Assembly: GCA_002842495.1 (NCBI GenBank)
Contig: PHDB01000006.1
Coordinates: 1 to 64,000, forward strand
Origin: Bacteroidetes bacterium HGW-Bacteroidetes-6
GTDB taxonomy: Bacteria > Bacteroidota > Bacteroidia > Bacteroidales > DTU049
Length of the DNA: 64,000 nt
Reading direction: 5' to 3'
Shown one piece after another: positions 34,834-43,943 of this stretch. How positions within the stretch are numbered: position 1 is the stretch's first letter; the number at the start of each line of letters is the position of its first letter. The notes below the pieces were generated by a model that saw only the letters and a list, made by a program, of their open reading frames with translations, ran no database searches and was not told the origin of the DNA. Both the position numbers and the translations under genes were made by a program.

Positions 34834-37800
34834 ATGAAAAATATTTTATTCAGTATTGCTGCAATGTTTTTGGCAGTCGTCGTTTCGGCTCAAACAAAAA
34901 CTTTTCAATTGCAGGGGGAGCACACCGGCTTATCGGTTACAACAACAGCAGGACAAAATTTCTCAGCTGATTTTTCGATCAACGAATTTGCGTTAACCCG
35001 AGTGAACACAAGCAAGGGATATTTTACAATGTTGGATGTTCCGACATTCACTAAACGCTACGACGATGGGAAACCAGCCGTTCCACTGTTTAGCAAAATG
35101 ATTGAAATTCCCGAAGGAGCCACGGCAAACATAAACATCGTCAGCTACAATATCGAAGAATTCGATCTGAACGATTTAGGTTTTACTGATAAAATTGTGC
35201 CTGCTCAACCATCGTGGAGCAAAAGCACCGACCCGAGTAATATGGTGTTTTATTACGACAACAACTTTTATCAACTGAATCAGTTCAGCCAAAACGAGCT
35301 GATAAAAGTGGTTCCGGGTGGTATAATGCGAGGTGTTTCGTTTGGAAATATTATTATTGATCCTATTAGCTACAATCCTGTCACAAATAAAATTGAAGTT
35401 TACACCAACATCAACTTTGAAGTTACTTTCAAAAACACTTCAAAATCGGCCTTGTATCAGAATAAAAAAGAAGTACTGTACAGCCCTTTGTATTCCGGGT
35501 TTTATAAGGAAATTCCCAATTATTCCACACCTTCCACAAAAGATGTTATCACAGAATACCCCATCAAATATGTAATTGTTTCCGATCGCATGTTCGAAAC
35601 AGCTTTGCAATCTTTCATTCAATGGAAAACAGAAAAAGGATTTACTGTGATTGAAGCATACACCGATATGCCAGCCGTTGGAACAACAACAACAAGTATC
35701 AAGGCTTATCTTCAGGGATTGTACGATGCAGGAACCGTTTCGGATCCAGCTCCAACATATATTTTGTTTGTTGGCGACGTTGCTCAGATACCCAATTATA
35801 GCAGCCAATCGTCGGGAACACACGTAACCGACCTCTACTATGCCTGCTACGATGGCGCTTCCGACAATATTCCCGATGTATACTACGGTCGGTTTAGTGC
35901 ACAGAACGTTAGTCAACTCACTCCACAAATCGACAAAACATTGATGTATGAAAAATACACCATGCCCGACCCAAACTATCTCGACACAGTGGTTATGATT
36001 GCTGGTGTCGACGATGGAAGCTCTCCAACCGGAGGATTCTCTCAGGTATGGGCAAATGGCCAAATAAACTATGGAACAACAAACTATTTCAATGCTGCTC
36101 ATGGTATTTATTCGTACACCTATTTGTGGCCTGTTTCAAACAATTCGTCAACCGATGCATTGATAAGAGCTAATATTGGCGCTGGAGTTGGTTATGCAAA
36201 CTATACGGCACATTGCGGATCCTCCGGCTGGTCCGATCCATCATTTTCAACAAGCGATATAGCCAACCTTAACAATGCCAACAAATATGGATTGCTTGTA
36301 GGGAACTGCTGCCAATCGAACAAATTTGAAGAAAGTGCCTGCTTCGGCGAAGTGATGTTGCGGACTCCCAACGAAGGAGCTGTTGGCTACATTGGTGCAT
36401 CCGACTACAGTTATTGGGACGAAGATTACTATTGGGGAGTAGGAAACACCTCCAACATTATTGAAAACCCAACATACGCCGGAACAGGACTTGGCTCGTA
36501 CGACCGAACATTCCACGATCAAGGCGCAGCAACCAGCGAATGGTTTATTGCCAATGGACAAATGATTCAGGCAGGAAACCTGGCTGTACAGGCGTCTACA
36601 TCATCGTTGAAAAAATATTACTGGGAAGAGTATCATCTTATGGGTGACCCATCTGTTATGAATTACTTTTCAAAACCCGACCCCCTCACTATTTCATATA
36701 CCAATCCCTTGCTTGAAGGAGCCACATCGCTGGTTGTAACAACCGAACAATACACTTATGTTGCCATTTCGCTCAATGGAGTTTTGCTTGATGCTGAATA
36801 TTCGGGAACAAACACTTCGGTTACCCTCAATTTTGCAGCGCTTCCTGGTCTCGATACCGCATTGATTGTTGCAACCAAGCAAAACAAAATTCCACATATT
36901 GCCGAAGTGCCAATCGATGCACCAATGATAGCAATCGATGCACAAATGTTTGAAGTGATAAAACCTTTGACAACTTATAGCTGCACAGGTGTTCAGGAAA
37001 CACCAAGAGTAATTATCCGCAATCGTGGAACCAACAATCTCACAGCTCTCAATGTGAAATACAAATTCAATGGAGGCTCGGTTCAAACCACACCGTGGGC
37101 TGGCAATCTTGCTTCGTGGCAAACCGACACCATCGACCTGTCTGCAATTACCATTGCCAACGGCACCAATACCTTTGTTGTTTATACCGACAACCCCAAC
37201 AGCAGTAGCGACCTGAACACAACTAACGATACACTAACCTTCATTTTCAATGCTGCTACACAAACCATTGCTTCAGATTTCACTTTAACCGATACTTCAT
37301 TTTGCAGTGGCCCTGTAACAATTACCCCAACAAACAACAGTACTGGTGGAAGCTCATATCTTTGGGATTTTGGCGATGGCAACACGTCAAGCATTTTTGA
37401 ACCATCGTATATTTACAACACAAATGGTTTCTACACTTTATCGCTGATTGCCGATGGGGGAATTTGCGGCTCGGATATTTCTACCGTTCAGATTCAAATT
37501 GGGGCAGAACCACCAGTGGTAAGCGACACCAGTTCCTGCGGAGCAGCTTCGTTTTTACTTACAGCAACAGGCAGCAATCTTTCATGGTACGATGCTGTTG
37601 TATCAGGAACCCTTCTCACAACCGGCAATACTTATACAACGCCATTGTTGAGCAGCCCTGTAACTTACTATGTTTGTTCGAGCATCACAAATAGCTACAC
37701 TGGTGGTAAACCTGATAATTCGGGAACCGGGGGTTATTTTACCAGCACTACGATTCACGGAATTATTTTCAACTGTTATTCACCTGTAACCCTGAAAACG

Positions 37801-38634
37801 GTTAAAATATATGCTGGGGCTGCGGGAAACCGAACAATTACATTGCAAAATTCGGCAGGAACTACACTCGACCAATTGACAGTAAACTTAGCTGCCGGTG
37901 AAAACACAATAACTCTCGATTTCGATATTCCAGTTGGAACAAATCTGAAGCTTTTGGGTCCTGCTTCTCCAAACTTGTATCGCAACGGTTCGCAAACAGG
38001 GCCAAACCTTTATCCTTTTTACGTTGGTGATGCTATTGAAATGGTTCAAAGCACCGCTTCGGGTTACGAAACACAGTTCTATTACTACTTCTACAACTGG
38101 GAAATTGAACAAACCTGCCAGAGTGCAATGATCCCTGTTGAAGTAAACGTTTACGACGTTCCGGCTACTTCATTCACTTTCTCGGCCAATTATCTCAATG
38201 TCAATTTTACAAACACTTCAACCGGCAGCGGTTCATATTCCTGGGATTTTGGTGACGGAAATACTTCAACACTCGCAAACCCAAGTCACATTTATTCTGC
38301 AGCCGGAACTTATTGGGTAGTTTTAACTCAAACGAATTCATGTGGTAGCGATGTCGATTCGCTCGAGGTAACTGTTGATGTAAACACTGGCATCGTTGAA
38401 AAATCGAACAAAACAATCATTTATCCTAATCCGGCCAGTAACAACGTTACCATTAGCTCAACTTCTGAAATCATTCACATTGAACTATTCGATGCCAAAG
38501 GAACGCTCTTGTATTCGGATGCCGTAGAGGCTCTGAAAACAATTCTCAATATAGCTGAATATTCAGGAGGTCTTTATTACTTAAGAATTACAACGGCTGA
38601 TGGCGTAGAATACAAGCCTCTAACCATTGAATAA
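34834..38634 (+). CDS. Gingipain-type (C25) cysteine peptidase with PKD domains and type A T9SS tail
   Basis: Start at 34834 (MKNILFSIAAMFLAVVVSAQ), since the track start at 34777 adds a non-signal stretch before the signal peptide; 1266 residues. Order: prodomain-like N-terminus (~20-235); C25 catalytic domain (~236-620) with KYVIVSDRMFETALQ, ILFVGDVAQIPNY, the catalytic His in NYTAHCGSSGW and the nucleophile Cys in GLLVGNCCQSNKF; Ig-like wing; a PKD domain (SYLWDFGDGNTSS); a jelly-roll-like stretch with GGKPDNSGTGGYF; a second PKD (SYSWDFGDGNTST); sorting tail (IIYPNPASNNVTISS ... GLYYLRITTADG). Likely a secreted protease or processing peptidase of surface proteins. No TAnnTTTG box is evident in the 200-bp upstream gap. 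Confidence 0.9.
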   Translation: MKNILFSIAAMFLAVVVSAQTKTFQLQGEHTGLSVTTTAGQNFSADFSINEFALTRVNTSKGYFTMLDVPTFTKRYDDGKPAVPLFSKMIEIPEGATANINIVSYNIEEFDLNDLGFTDKIVPAQPSWSKSTDPSNMVFYYDNNFYQLNQFSQNELIKVVPGGIMRGVSFGNIIIDPISYNPVTNKIEVYTNINFEVTFKNTSKSALYQNKKEVLYSPLYSGFYKEIPNYSTPSTKDVITEYPIKYVIVSDRMFETALQSFIQWKTEKGFTVIEAYTDMPAVGTTTTSIKAYLQGLYDAGTVSDPAPTYILFVGDVAQIPNYSSQSSGTHVTDLYYACYDGASDNIPDVYYGRFSAQNVSQLTPQIDKTLMYEKYTMPDPNYLDTVVMIAGVDDGSSPTGGFSQVWANGQINYGTTNYFNAAHGIYSYTYLWPVSNNSSTDALIRANIGAGVGYANYTAHCGSSGWSDPSFSTSDIANLNNANKYGLLVGNCCQSNKFEESACFGEVMLRTPNEGAVGYIGASDYSYWDEDYYWGVGNTSNIIENPTYAGTGLGSYDRTFHDQGAATSEWFIANGQMIQAGNLAVQASTSSLKKYYWEEYHLMGDPSVMNYFSKPDPLTISYTNPLLEGATSLVVTTEQYTYVAISLNGVLLDAEYSGTNTSVTLNFAALPGLDTALIVATKQNKIPHIAEVPIDAPMIAIDAQMFEVIKPLTTYSCTGVQETPRVIIRNRGTNNLTALNVKYKFNGGSVQTTPWAGNLASWQTDTIDLSAITIANGTNTFVVYTDNPNSSSDLNTTNDTLTFIFNAATQTIASDFTLTDTSFCSGPVTITPTNNSTGGSSYLWDFGDGNTSSIFEPSYIYNTNGFYTLSLIADGGICGSDISTVQIQIGAEPPVVSDTSSCGAASFLLTATGSNLSWYDAVVSGTLLTTGNTYTTPLLSSPVTYYVCSSITNSYTGGKPDNSGTGGYFTSTTIHGIIFNCYSPVTLKTVKIYAGAAGNRTITLQNSAGTTLDQLTVNLAAGENTITLDFDIPVGTNLKLLGPASPNLYRNGSQTGPNLYPFYVGDAIEMVQSTASGYETQFYYYFYNWEIEQTCQSAMIPVEVNVYDVPATSFTFSANYLNVNFTNTSTGSGSYSWDFGDGNTSTLANPSHIYSAAGTYWVVLTQTNSCGSDVDSLEVTVDVNTGIVEKSNKTIIYPNPASNNVTISSTSEIIHIELFDAKGTLLYSDAVEALKTILNIAEYSGGLYYLRITTADGVEYKPLTIE

Positions 38635-38650
38635 CTTCACACTTTTCACA

Positions 38651-38680
38651 AAAAGCCCTGAAAATTCAGGGCTTTTTGCT
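38651..38680 (+). terminator. Intrinsic terminator after the C25 peptidase gene
   Basis: AAAAGCCCTGAA-AA-TTCAGGGCTTTT, a 12-bp perfect stem with A- and T-runs. Confidence 0.88.
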
Positions 38681-38722
38681 TTTTGGAACAATTTATGCTT
38701 TGTCGGGAATTCAAAAAAAATG

Positions 38723-38730
38723 TAATTTTG
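38723..38730 (+). promoter_or_regulatory. -7 box of the SPOR-queA unit
   Basis: TAATTTTG, 5 nt before ATG 38736 and 14 nt before ATG 38745. The upstream track ORF start (38676) lies inside the preceding terminator. Confidence 0.6.
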
Positions 38731-38744
38731 CAAAAATGAACTCC

Positions 38745-39161
38745 ATGCGCCTGCTTCTTATTTTCATTGCTGTGATGCTTTTTTCTCCACGCCTTAACGC
38801 ACAGGGAAAAGTAACCCTTTACGGCGATAAAGGTGTCGAAACATTGGTTGCCAGACATATTGCATTTAACGAATACGTAAAAGGCTTCCCGGGATACAGA
38901 ATTCAAATTTACTTCGATTCGGGTAACTATTCCAAAAACAGAGCTTTTGGCGAAAAAGCCAAGTTTATAGCACGCTATCCCGATGTAGCGGCCTACGTCA
39001 TTTTTCAGGAACCATACTACAAAGTGCGCGTTGGCAACTTCCGCAACAAACTCGAAGCCGAAGCTTTCAAGCAGCGTATCAAGGAACAATGGCCTGAAGC
39101 ATATATAATCAAAGACGACATCGACCTCCCGGGTGTTTATCCTCCGGAAGAAATTAAATAA
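38745..39161 (+). CDS. SPOR-domain protein
   Basis: Signal peptide MRLLLIFIAVMLFSPRLNAQ and a short body with a C-terminal SPOR fold: GYRIQIYFDSGNYSKNRAF, YVIFQEPYYKVRVGNFRNKLEAEAFKQRI and WPEAYIIKDDI. SPOR domains bind septal, denuded peptidoglycan, so a periplasmic cell-wall role is likely. Start 38745 gives 138 residues; ATG 38736 (adding three residues) is equally in frame but would leave almost no leader after the -7 box. It lies 4 bp before queA and is probably co-transcribed with it. Confidence 0.85.
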   Translation: MRLLLIFIAVMLFSPRLNAQGKVTLYGDKGVETLVARHIAFNEYVKGFPGYRIQIYFDSGNYSKNRAFGEKAKFIARYPDVAAYVIFQEPYYKVRVGNFRNKLEAEAFKQRIKEQWPEAYIIKDDIDLPGVYPPEEIK

Positions 39162-39165
39162 AACC

Positions 39166-40422
39166 ATGTCCGACGAACTCCTGTCGATGAAACTCCCTGA
39201 TACCAGCGTCGACCTATATAATTATCTACTTCCAGAGGCAAACATTGCTCAGTTTCCAGCCGAAAACCGCGAAAATTCACGACTGCTGCTTGCCACATCG
39301 GAACCTTTCAACATCACACGATTCAGCGATATTGGGAAACACATTCCTGATAACTCGTTGCTTATTTTCAACGAAACCCGGGTTATCCCTGCCAGACTTG
39401 TGTTTCTGAAGCCCACTGGTGCTCGTATCGAAGTATTTCTCCTCCACCCGATTGCGCCTGCCGACTATCAGGAAGCATTGTCTGCTTATGGTTCGACTGA
39501 GTGGAAAGTGCTTATTGGCAATGCTGCCAAATGGAAAGGTGGCGACCTGAACATTGTGTTTTGTGTCGAGACTGGTTCCGAAATTATTTTCACCGCAACA
39601 CGAACCGGTCCAGAAACTGTTCGTTTCAGCTGGCATCACCATATTTCCTTTGGAAGTATTCTCGACCACTTGGCACAGGTTCCGCTGCCTCCTTATATTC
39701 ATCGTAGTAACAACGAAACCGATCGTGAGCGCTATCAAACGGTGTTTGCCCGCAACGAAGGTTCGGTAGCTGCACCTACTGCCGGGTTGCATTTTACCGA
39801 AAAGTTGTTGCACGAACTTACAGCCAGCGGTATACAACAGGTTGCACTCACTTTGCATGTGGGTCTGGGAACTTTCAGACCTGTTAAAGACAGCATTGCA
39901 AACCACACCATGCACAACGAGCCGTTCTATATATCGCACGAACAATTGAAAATGCTTGCCGGAAATGCTGCCCGCCCATGGACAGTGGTTGGGACCACCA
40001 GCCTGCGCGCACTCGAAAGTTTGTATACATATGGTTGCAAACTCCTGAACAAAACCGAAACAGAAAAGGTTGAATTTGAAATTGCGCAGTGGGACAAATG
40101 GAATAGTACAGAGTCGGAAGGCGTTAACCGGCAAAAGGTTTTTGAGACATTGCTTGCATTGTCCGAAAAACATGGCAGCACAGGACTGAGCGGAAACACA
40201 TCGCTTATAATTCTGAAAGGAAAACCTGTTCGCACAGCCGATTATTTGATAACCAATTTTCACCAACCCAAAAGCACCCTGCTGATGCTGGTTGATGCAT
40301 TCGCATCGGTAAATTGGACCGAAGCTTACCAATATGCGCTTTCACAAAACATGCGCTTTTTGAGTTATGGCGATGCGTGTTTGTTTCGAAATAAAAATTC
40401 AGTGGTTGCTTTTGAAGAGTAA
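39166..40422 (+). CDS. queA: S-adenosylmethionine:tRNA ribosyltransferase-isomerase
   Basis: Enzyme of queuosine synthesis: transfers and isomerises the ribosyl part of SAM onto preQ1 in tRNA to give epoxyqueuosine. Start 39166 (MSDELLSMKLPDTSVDLYNY), 4 bp after the SPOR stop, gives 418 residues; the track start lies inside the SPOR gene. QueA signatures: LPEANIAQFPAENRENSRLL, LLIFNETRVIPARLVF, GSVAAPTAGLHFTE (the PTAGLHFT motif), VALTLHVGLGTFRPV, ITNFHQPKSTLLMLV and SYGDACLF. It is longer than the ~345-residue E. coli enzyme, with the extra sequence mainly in the middle, as in other Bacteroidota. Confidence 0.95.
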   Translation: MSDELLSMKLPDTSVDLYNYLLPEANIAQFPAENRENSRLLLATSEPFNITRFSDIGKHIPDNSLLIFNETRVIPARLVFLKPTGARIEVFLLHPIAPADYQEALSAYGSTEWKVLIGNAAKWKGGDLNIVFCVETGSEIIFTATRTGPETVRFSWHHHISFGSILDHLAQVPLPPYIHRSNNETDRERYQTVFARNEGSVAAPTAGLHFTEKLLHELTASGIQQVALTLHVGLGTFRPVKDSIANHTMHNEPFYISHEQLKMLAGNAARPWTVVGTTSLRALESLYTYGCKLLNKTETEKVEFEIAQWDKWNSTESEGVNRQKVFETLLALSEKHGSTGLSGNTSLIILKGKPVRTADYLITNFHQPKSTLLMLVDAFASVNWTEAYQYALSQNMRFLSYGDACLFRNKNSVVAFEE

Positions 40423-40573
40423 ACCATTCAAATATGTGCTAATTCAAGAATAACTTGCACTTTTTTTCCCCCCCTGCATCACGCAGAAATAAATCAAACC
40501 GAGAATCACACTTTTTCGACTTGTGGAAATCGAATCGTATTGCATCTTGACCTTGATTTTTAAACCAGAAACC

Positions 40574-41173
40574 ATGAAGAAACTTATCTCGATATTGTTT
40601 TTCGGAATATTATTTATTTCTGCATTTGGACAGAGTAGCGACAGCCTATTCGGAAAACTGATTGCAAAATGCGCCGATTTCAGTACGGGCACGGGCAACT
40701 ACAAGTGCGAGCCATATTTAGATTTAGCAAGCTATGTTCAATCGCTAGAACCGACACAAGCAATTTTTGTTCTTACCGAATGTGCAAAAACAGGAAAATT
40801 CGAAGATCAAATGATTGTATTAACGAAAATGCTCTTTGAAAGCAAGAACGATAGCCCTTTTAGAAGGCCAATGATTGGTGGTGCAATCTTTTTGGGTAAT
40901 ACAACTTACGATGATTGGACCAGCGAACCCATCGAAATTATTAACAATGTACCCTTCTTAATCACCAGAGGCTATTTTATTGGAGGCCTTCCCGAATCGT
41001 CGTTGCATTACTTGGAATATTGTATGGAAAATGGCGTATGGACTGCCGTTGTTTATAAAACAAAAACGGAAGATGAATTAAATGCAGCATTGAAAACCTT
41101 GTTGAATGGTTCTAAGTGGAAAAAAGAACTTTCGAAAGATGATGTTGATTTTTTCAAAAACCAAATTAACTGA
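40574..41173 (+). CDS. Exported protein of unknown function
   Basis: Start 40574 (MKKLISILFFGILFISAFGQ) gives a signal peptide and 199 residues; the track start 40523 lacks one. The mature protein is an alpha/beta domain with CADFSTGTGNYKCEPYLDLA (possible disulfide), ILTEC-like helix (AIFVLTECAKTGKFEDQM), SPFRRPMIGGAIFLGN, LITRGYFIGGLPESSLHYLEYC, and a Lys-rich C-terminus. I recognise no family. No -7 box is obvious; a T7C7 homopolymer tract lies ~100 bp upstream. Convergent with the M50-TPR gene. Confidence 0.65.
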   Translation: MKKLISILFFGILFISAFGQSSDSLFGKLIAKCADFSTGTGNYKCEPYLDLASYVQSLEPTQAIFVLTECAKTGKFEDQMIVLTKMLFESKNDSPFRRPMIGGAIFLGNTTYDDWTSEPIEIINNVPFLITRGYFIGGLPESSLHYLEYCMENGVWTAVVYKTKTEDELNAALKTLLNGSKWKKELSKDDVDFFKNQIN

Positions 41174-41205
41174 AACGCATTGTGAAAGTTCGTTAATTTG
41201 AAAAT

Positions 41206-42414
41206 TTAAACAATTTCACCCGTTCTTTGGGTAATGTTTTTCCAGATTATCTTTTCATCTTCGTCGAGAACCGACATGTTGGATACCACGAAATTGAAGT
41301 ACTTGTTTTTATTGTTATCACTTCCCTTTTTGAAATTGGCAAACCCTAAATACATGGCTGCACTCAGCGTTTGGTTGTTCACAAAACGAGAGTTGAATAT
41401 TTGCCCTAGCATTCCTATTCCGCGTTCAATTTCACCTTTTTCAATCAGTGCCGAGCCCCATGTTCCAATAAAGCTACTGTTTCGCTCGTTAAAGCGCCAC
41501 GCAAACTCAGCGCATCGGTAGGCTTCATCATAGTTTTTTACAATCAAAAAATACCATGCAAGATTATTATAGACGAATGCTTTGTTAGACAATTTGCTTT
41601 TATTATCAACTACTTCCTTCAGGTTTGCTAGAATTTCAAACGATTTTACCAAATCGCCGGTCTTTAAATACATAACACTTAGGTTGAGCTGTAAATAAAA
41701 TGATGTTGGAGAGAAGACTAAATGCTTCTCGAAAATTTCGATGGCTCTATTGTAGTTTTTCGAATCAATACATTCGTGCGCTTCCAAATTCTCAAGCATA
41801 TAGTTGTCGTCCTTGGAAATATTTCTGTTCAAGAAAACAATCTGGATTAACTTGAGGCTATCGTTAGGAGAGCTGATACCAAAGCTTTCCGTATTGAAAG
41901 GAATAGCAGAAACCAAAACCAAATATGCCATTGCCACCGCTATAGTTTCGGGAAAGCAAACTCCGTACTTGTTCGAAAGGAAATCGGAATTAAAACCCCA
42001 GATACCAACCACCAACAACAACAAAGCAGCATTTACAATTAGTCCCCCTGAAACTTTAACAATATTGCGTAGTTTTAAATAGGTTGTTTTGTTGAACCTA
42101 GAAATGGCCGAGCCGTTAAAAAACTTGGTGCGAATTATTGTTTTGATGCCCAACACATTGAACCTGGCAACTTCGTGCCCGCTTCCAAATGTCATCTGGT
42201 AAGGACTCCCGCCAACCAACCAAGCGAAAAAAAGATGTCCAAATTCGTGCATGATAATGCCGACTTTGATAAAAACAAAAATCAAAAGAACATTCAAAAT
42301 AGCATTCGAAAACAAAACTCCATCGCCCTTGAAAAAACTGAGTACAATTCCACCCAACAAAGCAACCCAATACAATACAGGAAATATCGAAAAGAGAATC
42401 CTAAAATTTTTCAT
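41206..42414 (-). CDS. M50-like membrane metalloprotease with C-terminal TPR region
   Basis: 402 residues. N-terminal half (~1-190) is a membrane protein: first spans, then the zinc-protease motif IIMHEFGHLFFAWLVGG (HExGH, ~54-70), spans near VNAALLLLVVGIWGF and AVAMAYLVLVSAIPF, and a third-ligand candidate in ISSPNDSLKLI, the place of the conserved Asp in site-2-protease relatives. The C-terminal half (~195-402) is soluble and built of TPR-like helices (NYMLENLEAHECIDSKNYNRAIEIFEKHL, YLQLNLSVMYLKTGDLVKSFEIL, AFVYNNLAWYFLIVKNYDEAYRCA, GTWGSALIEKGEIERGIGML). A regulated intramembrane protease with a partner-binding arm is the natural inference. Substrate unknown. Confidence 0.8.
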   Translation of the reverse strand: MKNFRILFSIFPVLYWVALLGGIVLSFFKGDGVLFSNAILNVLLIFVFIKVGIIMHEFGHLFFAWLVGGSPYQMTFGSGHEVARFNVLGIKTIIRTKFFNGSAISRFNKTTYLKLRNIVKVSGGLIVNAALLLLVVGIWGFNSDFLSNKYGVCFPETIAVAMAYLVLVSAIPFNTESFGISSPNDSLKLIQIVFLNRNISKDDNYMLENLEAHECIDSKNYNRAIEIFEKHLVFSPTSFYLQLNLSVMYLKTGDLVKSFEILANLKEVVDNKSKLSNKAFVYNNLAWYFLIVKNYDEAYRCAEFAWRFNERNSSFIGTWGSALIEKGEIERGIGMLGQIFNSRFVNNQTLSAAMYLGFANFKKGSDNNKNKYFNFVVSNMSVLDEDEKIIWKNITQRTGEIV

Positions 42415-42485
42415 ACCAAGTACTGTTTACATCCCAAAAAGTGTTTAGTAGCCTAACGTCCGTGTCAGCAACCCAATCGGGGAAT

Positions 42486-42493
42486 CAAAGATA
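42486..42493 (-). promoter_or_regulatory. -7 box of the M50-TPR gene
   Basis: Minus-strand TATCTTTG, predicting a leader of about 70 nt before the ATG at 42414. It sits only ~45 bp from the divergent box at 42539. Confidence 0.5.
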
Positions 42494-42538
42494 TAAATTA
42501 AAAAAACAGAGCATTCAATATTTATTAAAAAACGTTTG

Positions 42539-42546
42539 TAGTTTTG
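42539..42546 (+). promoter_or_regulatory. -7 box of the exported S51 gene
   Basis: TAGTTTTG, giving a ~100-nt leader to the ATG at 42650. Other starts within that leader are not in frame with a protein of the family. Confidence 0.45.
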
Positions 42547-42649
42547 TAATGTGATGACTAATTTTTGAAATTGATATGAATCCGGTCTTGCATATTCGCT
42601 CGAAACGGGATAATATGTGGGATGGCTGAAATTGAAAAATGAAACCAAA

Positions 42650-43831
42650 ATGAAACAACAAACCATTTCGACACTTTTATTTTTAGTCTTTTTGGTTGCG
42701 GGAATAGACAGCATAAGAGCTCAAAACACTACAAACAACACCGAAGAGACTATTTTTGTTTTTGGAGGGGATATCAATCTGAAATTCGTTCAATATGTAG
42801 CCGATCTAACAAAAAAAGAAAGTCCCAAGATTTGTTATTTGCCAACTGCCAGTGCCGACAATCAGAACAACATTAAGTATTGGAAAAACATTTGTAACAC
42901 ACTGGAAATTGAGCCTATTGTTCTCAAAGTATGGGTGAGTTCTTCCGAAAAAAACCAATCGTTCGAAGAAATACTTCTCAGCTCGGATGCAATTGTTGTT
43001 GGTGGTGGCAACACCCTCAACATGCTTGCTATTTGGAAAGCCCAGGGAATAGACACCATTTTAAAGACTGCACTTAAAAAAGGGATAGTTTTAGCCGGAG
43101 GAAGCGCCGGCTCCATATGTTGGTTTCAGAACGGGATCAGCGACTCGCGTCCTACTCATTTAAGTATTGTTGAAGGGTTGGGCTTTTTACCGTATAGCAA
43201 TTGTCCACATTACTCACAAGAAGAGCGAAGAATTTTATTTTTCCAAATGATTAAAAAAAACAAAATGGCATCGGGATATGCAAGTGATGAATTGGCCGGA
43301 ATTCTTTTCAAAAACGGAAAAGCTGTTGAGTTTGTTAGCCAAAGCGATATACACAACTCCTATTTTGTAAGTGTTGAGAATGGGGAAATAAAATCGACCA
43401 AAATGGAATCCACTATACTATTGAGGAAGAATGCCCTTCTCGAAGGCACTTTTACAACATTGTTGATAAACAAAAAAATCAGCGACTTATTGAACTTAAA
43501 CGACAAAACAGAACCATTGAATGCATATGTATTCGAAATCAAAACTACACAATTAAACAAAGACAACATAAGCGAATCGGAAAGAAATAAAATATTAAAT
43601 ATTGACGTTGAGAAAGTGTTTGTTTATAAAAATAAAATTGCTGGAGTTGTAAACGATGCATACCTCAATTCGTTTGGATACGGAATGTGGTATTTCTACA
43701 ATTGCAATGGGACTTGGATAAGTATGGGCGAAGACATAGGTGGTGCAACTGTATTCGAAAGTGAAATTACCTTTCGCGAAAAAGCAGAAATACTCATTAA
43801 AAGCGCCGAAGAAAAATCAATCTGGCACTAA
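42650..43831 (+). CDS. Exported S51-family (peptidase E-like) hydrolase with extra C-terminal domain
   Basis: Start 42650 (MKQQTISTLLFLVFLVAGIDSIRAQ) supplies a signal peptide; 393 residues. The S51 core: ETIFVFGGDIN, ICYLPTASADNQNNIKYW, SDAIVVGGGNTLNMLAIWKA, and the nucleophile elbow GIVLAGGSAGSICWF with Ser in GSAG; SNCPHYSQEERR matches the His-containing segment of peptidase E. Peptidase E cleaves Asp-X dipeptides and cyanophycinase cleaves an Asp-Arg polymer; the substrate here is open. Residues ~230-393 form an additional domain (KILNIDVEKVFVYKNKIAGVV, MWYFYNCNGTWISMGED) that may be an NTF2-like fold. Peptidase E is normally cytosolic, so export is unusual. Confidence 0.8.
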   Translation: MKQQTISTLLFLVFLVAGIDSIRAQNTTNNTEETIFVFGGDINLKFVQYVADLTKKESPKICYLPTASADNQNNIKYWKNICNTLEIEPIVLKVWVSSSEKNQSFEEILLSSDAIVVGGGNTLNMLAIWKAQGIDTILKTALKKGIVLAGGSAGSICWFQNGISDSRPTHLSIVEGLGFLPYSNCPHYSQEERRILFFQMIKKNKMASGYASDELAGILFKNGKAVEFVSQSDIHNSYFVSVENGEIKSTKMESTILLRKNALLEGTFTTLLINKKISDLLNLNDKTEPLNAYVFEIKTTQLNKDNISESERNKILNIDVEKVFVYKNKIAGVVNDAYLNSFGYGMWYFYNCNGTWISMGEDIGGATVFESEITFREKAEILIKSAEEKSIWH

Positions 43832-43919
43832 CGTTTTGAAATAGCTATAATCGAGAAAGTGCAAAATGTGTGACGTTGAAAAAGCTCAATCTTGCTTGTT
43901 TTTTCAAGACGACAAAAAT

Positions 43920-43943
43920 GGGTTTCCCGAGAACCCTTTATTT
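43920..43943. terminator. Weak terminator-like hairpin between convergent genes
   Basis: GGGTT-tcccgag-AACCC followed by TTTATTT. Short stem; may help end the S51 transcript. Confidence 0.35.

Noticed and set aside
39277-40332. 351-residue minus-strand ORF
   Set aside because: Antisense shadow of queA, Cys- and Phe-rich with no domain; same for 1141-2001, 48290-49012, 35440-36102 and 36694-37122.
40461-40474. T7C7 homopolymer tract as a phase-variation switch
   Set aside because: It lies about 100 bp before the 40574 start with no promoter elements placed around it; a single tract without length variation data is weak evidence.
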